Assembly (NCBI GenBank): GCA_004352715.1
Contig: SCFE01000075.1
Span: forward strand, 321,763-353,777
Direction of reading: 5' to 3'
Length of the DNA stretch: 32,015 nt
Source of the DNA: Hofstenia miamia
Taxonomy: Eukaryota; Xenacoelomorpha; Acoela
Every line of letters begins with the position of its first letter. Position 1 is the first letter of the stretch. Below are positions 7,824 through 17,040 of the stretch, one piece after another. A model generated the notes under the pieces. The model was not told the origin of the DNA. It did no database searches and worked only from the letters and a program-made list of their open reading frames with translations. Made by a program: the position numbers and the translations under genes.

Positions 7824-10800
7824 GTAGTCCCCAAGTTGATTCAAGGGCGGGGAGACAAATGGACATAAAGCCTCTCCCACCAGAGATCTGCACCACCAAT
7901 TCAAGGGCAGTCAGAAAACTGGTGCACAGCAGCTCAACTTTCCTTCTGAGAGTCCATGACACTGATTCAAGGGAGGTGAGACACTGGGAGTTGCAGAGGA
8001 AGGTGTAAGTGGTGGAAGAACTGTGGAGATGCAAAAGCTATTCAAGGCTGATGCTATCCCCACAGGAACTACAACTGGTCAAGTGCTGATAGGAGTAACT
8101 GTGAGTTGATTCAAGGGTGAATCAGTAGAAACTATCAACACAGATTCACAGCCCATGGACTGTGAACTGAGCACCAGCAAATTACCATTAAGGATGACCC
8201 AGCTACATGCCTCCTCAGAAACCACCTTGGAGAAAACTGTACAATCTAGAGAAAGAGAGAAATTGATGTATAAAATTGATGGAGAAACATTACACCCCTA
8301 CTTTATTGGAACATTGAGAATGCACTACAATGCATTTGCAAAGCTATCCACAGAAACAAAAGCACATATAAGGAAAGTCAAGAAGATCAAAGGGAAAAAT
8401 CTACAGATAGTGCTTGATGCCAACAATAGACCAAAAGTAAATGTAATTATAAATTACCCACAAGAGATGAATGAAACACTGGAGAGACCATATATGCAAA
8501 GCACAGTGCACATTGTATTTGATGAAGACTTCACACTGGAAACAATGCAAGCCATAATGGCATATAAAGACAAAATAGCAGAAATACCAGAAATAAATAT
8601 GGATGAGGAAAACCTCAGAATCATACATGTATTGAAACAAAAGGAATACACAAAAAACCTGGAAAAGAAGATTGATTAAACATTAAGAATGGCAAAAGTA
8701 CAGAAAATGAGGGTAGTAATCATAACAGTGTCGACAAATTAAGACATCCCTGGACACCTATGAGAAGCATGCATGCAAACTGAAAACATCTTCCCCTGGG
8801 AGAAAACAGCAAAAGGTACAACCATCCCAGAATTAATATGATTCAATCTACAAATAGACTACTGGGTGCAAATCTACAGAAAAATGGTAGACCCATGCAT
8901 CATGATCAACCTTTATAAAAAAACAAAAATGATCAAGCTAATGGCAGACACAGATGGCATAGAGAAGGCCAACACTCTATTTATAAAATGTAGTCTGACA
9001 CAATGGCAAGAGCATCTACAACAGATCCAAAAGATATGGAAAAAAATGAAACTGCAACAAAAAGCAGAGGAGAGTTGGCCAGAAATAAAAATCGAGGCGC
9101 CATCATGGAAATTCCACAACTTGGGAGAGATAGCATTAACAGAGGTGAACAAAGCCTATGAGCTAAACATGAAAAAAGACTTCAAACAGTTAATATTTGA
9201 AGAGAAGAATGCACCAGAAATACACTACAGAACAATGGCTTGGATATTAGCAATATTTACAACTGAAGAAGCAGAACTGAAACTTCTGATCTCATGGCAC
9301 ATCCAACATAAGCTAGCAAAAGCAAAAAAATTTGAAATCAATACATAAACAAAAAACTGGTTATTAAATGGTCATATTGGAAGGTTGGAGTCACCAAATA
9401 GATCAGAGAAGCCAGTACAGATATGGAAAAATACTCAGCCAAATGCTAATGACTGAGAGCCCAATGGGAAAATGTTGATAATAGATATAGCAAACAAGAT
9501 TGGGATATGTCTGAGCGAAATTATGATATTTGATGAACCCATGAAGAAATATATGTGGGGAGCAACATCTGAAACATGAATGAAGCAAATGGAACACCAA
9601 CTGTGGATAAAGACAAGAAAAATCATCAAATGGAAACTAGCAAGCACAGAAGAAATCAGTAATACAAAAGAATGTGCAGAAAATCCTCAAATGTGAAATG
9701 GAAAGATACAAATGAGACAGCCCACACTGTACATTCACAAAAATTATACGAAGTGTGGAAATGATGAAATGAGGAGGAATAATGGAACCAGTGGAGGTCT
9801 GTGAGATGGACATGAAAACACAAGCAGAAATGATGGAAGATGAGAAGTTGTTAACATCCTCACAACTACTGTTATCTCCCAAAACTCAGCAGACAATCAA
9901 TAAGATAAACATAGAAAAGTGGGGAGAAATCAGCCCAGTGAGAACAATAGAATGGATAGACACTGATGATGAACAGTTCTTAGTTGAGATTAAACTCACT
10001 AGAGAAGCCAGAGAAATCAAAGAGAGGAACTTCCAAAATATCAGAGAACAACAAATGGTGGCAACAATGAAGCTCATGTTCATGGAAGCATTTACACAAA
10101 TGGAACTGGAAGAATTGTTAGAGCCATACAACCAGTTCGCAGTAGATGTTGAATGTATAACAGCAAGAATAGACATCAAAGAAGAAATATGGTTAAAACT
10201 AAGTAGAAGGGGACTGACACAAGCATTCTGGAATACCATCCTGGAAGCAAAAATGAACTACCCTGCAACAATAGGCTTAGCAATGGAAGGTTCATACCCA
10301 CACATTGAAAGACAAATTGAAACAAAGATCCTGATCTGCACACCACCAGAGACTATTGTGATACCAATGGTCCTCCCATGCTGGAGACTACCAAAAGAAG
10401 TCGTGAAAACATTTCTTCATGAATACAAATTGTATGTGAACATGGAGAAGAAGGTGAAAGCAATAATAGAACATGACAACTACAAGAAGTTGAAAGAAAT
10501 AATGCTGAAGAATGATAACAGAGAGAGAGTATACATCAAAGGCCTGATAACGCCATATCAACTGTATACACAAGGGAGACCCATTAACATACAACTACAA
10601 GATCTTAGAAAAGAAATAGAAAGTCAGACTCCAAAAGCAATAATGCTATTCTCTGCAGTGAACAACATTCTATGGACAGACATCTGGGAGAGGAAGTATC
10701 ACTACTATGATGTGACAAAAAGGGTTAAAATTGTTATGATGATGTGAATCAATAAGAACAATCCCAACAACATAACTGAACAAGAATTAAGAGACAACAT

Positions 10801-11170
10801 TAGCTTCTTTTATAAAGATGTAGTGAACACCCACAGTCTAAGAAATGTATTCATGTTCTTCTACCCAGACAATCAAATCAGAGAAGATTTAGCTCATACA
10901 AGCAGGGCTGATGCACACATGACATTGATGATAGGAATTAAAGGGATACAACTATATCACAAATACTATGAACTAAGAGAGATCATGCCAATAGCAGAAG
11001 AAATTTGAGAGACAAAATTCCTAAAATATGCTAATACACTGACAACCAAAAAAGTTGAATTTGAAGAAACCATGTGGGCTGACCAACAGGTGGAATCAAT
11101 AATCCAGAAGGCGGACACTTTGGTACATGGAGAGCAAGCTGTGCTAAAAATAATGCAAGCTGAGGAGTTG
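7824..11170 (+). pseudogene. ORF3 of element A: large post-integrase coding region of unknown function
   Basis: About 3.35 kb of A-rich coding sequence lies between integrase and the 3' LTR, in pieces because of stops and shifts: 7824-8009, then 8155-8679, 8866-9348, 9350-9780 (several stops), 9782-10747, 10823-11008 and on to the LTR; an intact version would have about 1,100 residues. I do not recognise the family. No signal peptide, membrane segment or furin-like site is visible, so it does not look like an envelope protein. Protein-level similarity to element B is clear (for example VLDANNRPKVNVII here, VLDAENRPMVNVII in B; TLERPYMQS in both; FDEPMKKYMWGA and its B counterpart), which shows it was coding before the copies split. 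A possible helix-turn-helix lies at 9461-9567. The first 300 bases carry five copies of the AATTCAAGGGC motif. Confidence 0.7.
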
Positions 11171-12486
11171 TGTAGCATCATCCAAAACAAATATAAAATA
11201 AACTGCAAATGTTCAGCAGAGTGAGAATAAGATCAAAAAAATGATGATTATAAATATTGTATTTAGATCAATTAGATTAATTTAGATTTATTTGTATTAT
11301 GCAACCAAGGTATAACATGTGTCAAAAAAGAGAGATTAGTATTGGTCAATAAAAATACTTTTGCCAAAAAGAGGGGGCAAAATCACTTCCATTATTTTTA
11401 GCTGCCATCTTGGCAGAAGAAAAGTTAAATTTGAAATCAACAGGTACTTTTCTGGATTTACTATAAATACAAATTAAACATTGTAAGCAATTGATAAAGA
11501 ATTTTATTCAGAATTCTTATTTTGTTCTACTCTAAGGTTTNNNNNNNNNNNNNNNNNNNNNTTTTTAGCCGCCATCTTGGCAGACAAGAAGGTTAAATTT
11601 GAAATCAACAGGTACTTTTCTGGATTTACTATAAATACAAATTAAACATTGTAAGCAATTGATAAAGAATTTTATTCAGAATTCTTATTTTGTTCTACTC
11701 TAAGGTTTGAATATTTAATATGATGTCAAGCTAATTGAGTGGTGTTTAGTAGTGGTCTGGATCCATCACAGAGAATGATTCAAGGGTCCCTGTGCCAGAC
11801 TATGAAAGTGCACATAAGTTAGGTATAGGGGTTTTCTCTTGATTAGCTGACTAGCATTTCATTACTACATGTATTAAAATAATTAACTGTCAACAAACAG
11901 TTGGATGACTAAAACCTAGGAAATATATTAATACTATTTTAGATCCAAATTAATGACCCATAAATGACTGATAAAGTGACTGTGCATGTATTAAATTATA
12001 AATGTAAGTTAGGAAGCTGCTCAAAACTAATATATTTAGAATTGTCAATATATTTTGGTAATGGCTACATGTAGTGTCAAATGAGCAGCTAGTAACAAGT
12101 CAGGTTGTGAAGAGATAGAACACTTTTACAAAATAGAGTTTAAGTCGAATCATGTCATGTCTTGAGTATACACTGAGCTAGGATAGGGTTCACATAAATT
12201 GTATCAATGAGCTGAGTTGTGGCACTCAACAAAACAGAATATCAAAGGAAGTGGTGAAACTGGATGTGGAGATCAGCTTCAGGCGGACAGCCATTGTCGA
12301 TCATTGGATAGATTACCGCATGGCTTCATCACCTAAATAGTGAATCGTTAATTCTGGTTTATTTTATGTTAATAGAAACAACAGCCAAGCAGAATGTAAT
12401 AGGTGAATCCCTACCCACAGAAATATGACTAGTGTTATGCAGTAACAGGAGAGAAACAGTAATAATCCCTGGTAGAGGATGTTACA
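11171..12486 (+). repeat. 3' LTR of element A, with an assembly gap and duplicated flanks
   Basis: It starts TGTAGCATCATCC right after ORF3 and ends GATGTTACA at 12486. TATA boxes appear twice (11462-11469, 11630-11637) because about 145 bases before the N run (11394-11540) are repeated after it (from 11562). Taking out 168 bases gives 1148 bp, close to the other LTRs (1061, 1136, 1158), so the duplication is probably an assembly fault. No clear polypurine tract precedes the LTR; only GCTGAGGAG is purine-rich. Confidence 0.85.
11541..11561. other. Assembly gap (21 N)
   Basis: The bases just before the gap (about 118 of them, ending TCTAAGGTTT) are repeated without visible change after it. 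This is typical of two overlapping contig ends that were not merged. Confidence 0.9.
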
Positions 12487-12490
12487 ATAC

Positions 12491-12669
12491 TGTGAGGCTA
12501 CTTCACCTAAATAGTGATGGTTAAATTGTCTATTAATAACAGTTAATGGAAATGGTTAACAAGAAATTGAAGCAGTGAAAGATCATTGGATCTCTACCCA
12601 CTAGATCACCCCTTGAACAAATAGATAGATTTGAGTAAACAGATGTCAAGCCTGGTAGGAGATGCTCCA
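12491..12669 (+). repeat. LTR remnant of element B (3' end only)
   Basis: TGTGAGGCTACTTCACCTAA matches the stretch at 16069-16091 of the solo LTR in B, and GCCTGGTAGGAGATGCTCCA corresponds to the LTR end GCCTGGTAGAGGATGTTACA. It lies directly beyond the end of A's 3' LTR. What follows is mid-gag, not a primer-binding site, so the leader and gag start are deleted. Confidence 0.7.
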
Positions 12670-13300
12670 ATACAGGCCACAATTGCAACCAATGCAAGCA
12701 TATATGAAAAAGCAGCCCTGCATGTGGAGGCGCCAACATGGAGAATCAACTTTAAAACGCAAAAGCAACTAAAAGCTTTGAAGAAAACAAACCAGAAAAA
12801 GTAATTAAACTCAGGACAAAGGATGTAAGAACTAGAAAAATATAAGAAAAGGACTTGAAATGCTACAATTGAGACAGAATGGCCACAGGAAGCCAGATTG
12901 TAAAAATCAGATAAACAATAGTAGAAGAAGATGCATACTATGAGGATGAAGACTTAATAGATTCAGAAAGAGAGATGGACAAAGAAGTACAAGCAGAAGA
13001 AGAATAGGAAAACTAAGAATAGCATCAACTCCACAAAAACTGAGCACCAATTATTATACTAACAAACCTGGACAATTTAAATACAATTACAGTGGTGTTT
13101 AATGGAGTGATTATGAAGGTGATGATCAATGCAGGGGCAGCAACCTCCATAATTACAAATGAGTGTGCAATGAAATTGGGATTTAAATTTGAGAACCTGT
13201 AGAAATCCAATAAATGATTAATTAACACTTTTGGAGAGTACATTAATACTAAAGGAGTAATAAATTTGGTGCAAATGAGGATAAAATCTAATGTCAGACT
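12670..13300 (+). pseudogene. gag C-terminus and protease remnant, element B
   Basis: From 12670 the translation matches the end of capsid in A (ATIATNASIYEKAA here, ATIENNM-IYEKAA there). A CCHC knuckle follows at about 12859-12900 but is broken by one missing base after the first two cysteines. The protease reads VFNGVIMKVMINAGAATSIITNE; the active-site Asp is Asn (AAT 13128-13130), as in A. Two stops follow and the protease C-terminus is deleted, joining near 13290 to the pre-RT linker. Confidence 0.7.
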
Positions 13301-14228
13301 AATTTGGAAGTTGATAGATAATGAAGATGGATTGAGTAATTTGCAAGGTTGATTCAAGGACAAGCAAATGAAAGTGCAAAGTAAACCACATGGCCAACTC
13401 AAGGGTGAGTGGATGAACACCATCAAAGTGATGAGTAGTCCCAAAAGCCAATTCAATTGCATAGGGACAAAAGCCAAAGCAGAACAAGAGGACTTTAAAA
13501 TACCCAAAATATAGGATGAAGACTAACAATATCTGGAAGAGCATGAGATAAAGCATCTGAAATTTGTTGGAGAGACATAGAAGAATATTCAATTACAGAG
13601 AGATTAGTTTGGGACAAACAATAGGAGAAACACACAAAATAGTGGCAACAACAGGTAAACCAATAAAACTACTGGTGAGAAGAGTACTGGAACAATTGAA
13701 GGAGAAGTACAACCAAATACTGAACAAGTTAATTGACAATAAAATAATCTGACCAAGCAAGAGTCCATACACAGTCCCAAAGGTGTTCATGAACAAGGGA
13801 ACAAATACAGGTTGAGCATAAATTTTCTGAAGCTGAATGAAGTGATGAAAAAGACTCATACCCATTTCCAAGAATAGAGGATACACTTTATGAAGCAAGT
13901 AAGCACAAATATTTCATGTCAATAGATTTGTGTAAAGCATACTGTCAGGTAAAGATGGAAGAAGAAGACATTGAGAAGACAGCATTCATAATATCATATG
14001 GCCTATATGAGTGGATTTTTGGAGGACAAGTCAGGAATAGTATCCAGATGGATCAAATATTTAAATGAATTTACATTTAAAATAGAACACAGAAAGGGAA
14101 ACCTACACAGTAATGTGGACTTCTGGACATCATTACCTGAATACCAGTGGGACATGGCAAAATTGGATGGAGAAAAAAACAGTTTTAGTTTCTGCCCTAC
14201 ATGGAGTACAAAAATTTTCCAGAGATGA
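13301..14228 (+). pseudogene. RT joined to RNase H C-terminus, element B
   Basis: The pre-RT linker (13300-13563) again holds AATTCAAGGGC-like motifs. RT begins with RIFNYREISLGQ (13580-13615) and keeps a stretch that A has lost (EKYNQILNKLIDNKII, 13702-13750), followed by TGA. It continues through frameshifts to SIDLCKAYCQV (motif A, about 13920-13950) and ISYGLYEWIF (about 13995-14022). There a deletion joins it to the RNase H end (DKSGIVSRWIKYLNEF, IEHRKGNLHSNVDFW). Motifs B and C (YIDD) are gone, so this copy cannot make a working RT. Confidence 0.75.
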
Positions 14229-15115
14229 ATGTAGACAAAAGGGGCCAAGCAGTATTACCAATAATGGTAACAGAAGAAATAATGGAAATAGAGATCATAC
14301 AAAAACAGAGAGATGATATAATACTGAATGAGATCATTGAAAAAATAAGAGAAACTAACAAATACTGTTGAAGATAACAGGGAGCTATTATGGAAGATAC
14401 AAGTGGAAGATGAACAAAAATGTGCTCATGTATGTCAAAGCACAATGTAATAGAATATCAATCTCAGAGTACTATAAAAGAGAACTCATATGGAGAATAC
14501 ATGAGAAAGAGCATCTAGGGATCACACAAATAGAGAAGCCATTTAACCCCAGATACATCTCAGTAGCAGTCAGAAGAGTAATGGAAGACATAATAAATAA
14601 ATGCACAACTTGCCTACTAAATAATAAACAGCATTTCCCAGAACAAAGAGCACCCACAGAAAAAATAATTGCAACACAGCCCAATGAGATAGTACATATA
14701 GATCTGGCTATGCTATCCAGAGATGAAAAGGGCTACCAGTACTTATTAGTAATGGTCAACAATTTTACAAAATATGTGAGGATGATACCAATGGAGAGCA
14801 CAACAGCAAAAAAGACAGCAGAGATAGTAATGAAGGAGTGGATCTTAAAATTTAGACTGATGGAAACAATAATAATGGACAAGGGACCCCAATTCAAAAG
14901 CAGATTTTCACAAGAAATGGCAAAACTACTGGAGTGAACTATGCATACCACCCACAGGCCAATGGGAAAGTGAAAAGGTTAAATTGAACACTGATAAAGC
15001 TAATAAGGGTGGCAACCACAAGAATAGGAGGTAACAAATGGAAAAAGGTGATATAAATGCTGGAGTACTTCTATAACACATCAGTGAATTCCACAACAGG
15101 GATAACACCATTTAA
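14229..15115 (+). pseudogene. Integrase, first part, element B
   Basis: The zinc domain is visible (HEKEHLGITQ, then CTTCLLNNKQ) in the frame 14368-14937, followed by the core with both aspartates (HIDLAML; IIMDKGPQFKS). The region of the catalytic glutamate reads NGKVKRLN then a stop: Glu is replaced by Lys and the following Trp codon is TGA. The coding sequence is interrupted at 15115 by the solo LTR; left of it is TPF of the TPFK motif, right of it KVMFGRE. Confidence 0.8.
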
Positions 15116-16251
15116 TGTAGCATTATCCAAACAAAATTAGCTGCTAAGGAAGAAAGACAACAAAAAGGACTTAAGATTGAATTTGGATATGATTTAAAAT
15201 GTATTATGAAATCTAGTATCATCTTAATTTATTATGTATATTGCAACCAAGAAACAACAGTGCAATTTAGTATGAATTAGCATTTGTTGATATTATGATT
15301 CTGACCAAATGAAGGGGGCAAAGTCACTTTCAATATTTTTAGCTGCCATCTTGGCAGAGGATAGATATAAATTTCAAAATCAACAGGTACTTTTTCAAGT
15401 GAATATAAATAGAATCAATTTCATTGTAACAATTGATAAAGAAATTTCTTCAGAATTCTTACACTGATTTATTGTTATAGTTTGAATATTTAATACAATG
15501 TCAAGCTAAATTAGTTGTATTTAGTAGTGGATTGGATCCATCATGGGAATGATTCTAGGTTCCTTGTGCCAAGCAACAAAAGTGCACTTAGGTTAGGAAT
15601 AGGTGTTTTTTATTCTTGATCATTATCCTACATATATTATAAATAATGAGTTGGAAATAAGGCTAGCAAGACAAACATAAGGATTTGTATTTATTTAGAT
15701 CCAAATTAATGAGGATAATGTGACCAAGCATGTATCAGTTATTAGATGTAGGATAGGAAGTTGCCACATATATAGATATCTGCATTAAATTAGTTTATTA
15801 AAGCCAATATATTTTGGTAATGGCTATACATGATATTAACTATGTGGCTAGTAACAAGTCAGGTTGCATGTACATGAAACACTTTTACAAATTACTAAGT
15901 TGAGTTGTGTTTTGTCTTGAGTATACACTGAGCTAGGATAGGGTAAACATAAGTTATATTGATGAGCTGAGAAATGGAACTCAACCAACTGGATCATATG
16001 TGAGCATGTGATACTGGATGTGGAGATTGGCCTTAGGCAGATGCCCAGTTACCAACAATTAGAAGAGATGCTGTGAGGATTCTTCACCTAAATAGTGTTC
16101 ACAATAATATCTATTAATTAAAGTTAATGGAATAAAAGACGTGGAAGTAAAGCAGTACAAAACTAGTACATCACTACCAGCAAGTACACTGCACTGGTTA
16201 TCAAGAAATAGTGAGGAGAAACAGATGAAATGCCTGGTAGAGGATGTTACA
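15116..16251 (+). repeat. Solo LTR nested in the integrase gene of element B (1136 bp)
   Basis: Ends are TGTAGCATTATCC and GAGGATGTTACA, flanked by TTAA on both sides (15112-15115 and 16252-16255). Taking out the LTR and one TTAA restores the integrase reading TPFKVMFGRE, equal to TPFKAMFRRE-type sequence in A. It contains a YY1-like site (15342-15358) and TATAAATA (15404-15411). Confidence 0.92.
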
Positions 16252-17040
16252 TTAAAGTGATGTTTGGAAGAGAAGCAGCAACACCTCTATCAATGCAATA
16301 TTTCATTTATAGTGGTAAAATGGATAATGAATATGTTAAACAACTGAAAGTCCAAATCATAGGAATCCATGAGACAATGTGGCACAACATTAAAAAATCA
16401 GTGGTGAGACAACAGAGCAATTATAACAGAAAAATATATGGTCATGTGCACAAAGTAGGCTATAAAGTGTATGCATTCACACTGATAAAATTAACTGATG
16501 TAAACCAGGTCTGGAAACTAAAAACAGTTTGGTCTGATCCATACATGATTATGTAAACATTACCCAACAATGAGTACATACTAGACAATGACAGAGTATT
16601 GCACTTTCAAAACTTGAAGAGAGCAATAGCAGATATCAAAGAAATGAAGTTAGGTGACAAATCTAAGTTCAAAATAATGCACAGCAACAATAACAAGATA
16701 ATATATGAAATGAATGATTTAGATAGCCTCCCTGAGGAGAACTATGACAAGGAGTTTGAATGTGATACCAAAAATGAAATTTTAGGTAGAAGAGTAATGC
16801 CTCAAAGGACAGCAAAAAATAAAAATATATATGACCCTGAAATATTGGATTTAAATTTATTAACTGAATTTCGGAACATTGAAAAAAATGCACCAACCAT
16901 TGAGGAAGAGAATACGCAGAGAGTTAAGAGTAGAGGAGCACACAACCACCAAATGAAGAAGGAGAGGAAAGAGAGAAGCTCAACCTGAACATTGATTTGA
17001 GGGCAAAAGGGAGAAGAATGAAAAACTGATGAGTAAAAAT
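16252..17040 (+). pseudogene. Integrase C-terminal part and Pol tail, element B
   Basis: It continues the integrase from KVMFGREAATPLSMQY (as in A) to HKVGYKVYAFTLIKL and KLKTVWSDPYMI, then a TAA, and LHFQNLKRAIADIKEM. The tail, 16599-16988, reads through the conserved block MPQRTAKNK and YDPEILDLNLLTEF without the stop that A has at 6461. It ends in a basic, Glu/Lys/Arg-rich stretch before ORF3. An apparent upstream ATG at 16230 lies in LTR sequence and has no meaning. Confidence 0.8.

Larger units (their letters stand above)
678..12486 (+). mobile_element. Ty3/Gypsy LTR retrotransposon, element A (degenerate, 5' truncated)
   Basis: The order is truncated 5' LTR, tRNA-Arg primer-binding site, gag (CCHC), protease, RT, RNase H, integrase, ORF3, 3' LTR. 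Protease before RT and integrase after RNase H is the Ty3/Gypsy order. The tRNA-Arg primer recalls the mdg1/412 group, but lineage needs a tree. A solo LTR (6763-7823) and an assembly gap in the 3' LTR add length; without them and with a whole 5' LTR the element would be roughly 11 kb, large because of ORF3. Every gene has stops, frameshifts or deletions, so it is dead. The plus strand is strongly A-rich. Confidence 0.85.

Noticed and set aside
7824-11170. ORF3 as an envelope gene
   Set aside because: It is in the env position, but no signal peptide, membrane anchor, cleavage site or Cys pattern is visible in any piece.
6755-11180. The gag-pol to LTR junction as a trace of retroviral splicing
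   Set aside because: The junctions do not fit GT...AG placement and are fully explained by the inserted LTR.
11777-11787. An AATTCAAGGGC-like motif inside the 3' LTR as part of the repeated set
   Set aside because: The solo LTRs have different bases at this place (GATTCTAGAG, GATTCTAGGT), so this copy may be coincidence.
678-12486. A split, two-part retrotransposon (gag-pol in one unit, ORF3 in another) sharing an LTR
   Set aside because: The middle LTR is flanked by the target duplication GTAG and its removal restores one frame, so it is a later insertion into a single element.
16230-16256. An ATG at 16230 as the start of an integrase-related gene
   Set aside because: The first codons are LTR sequence ahead of the TTAA duplication; the true frame comes from 15115.
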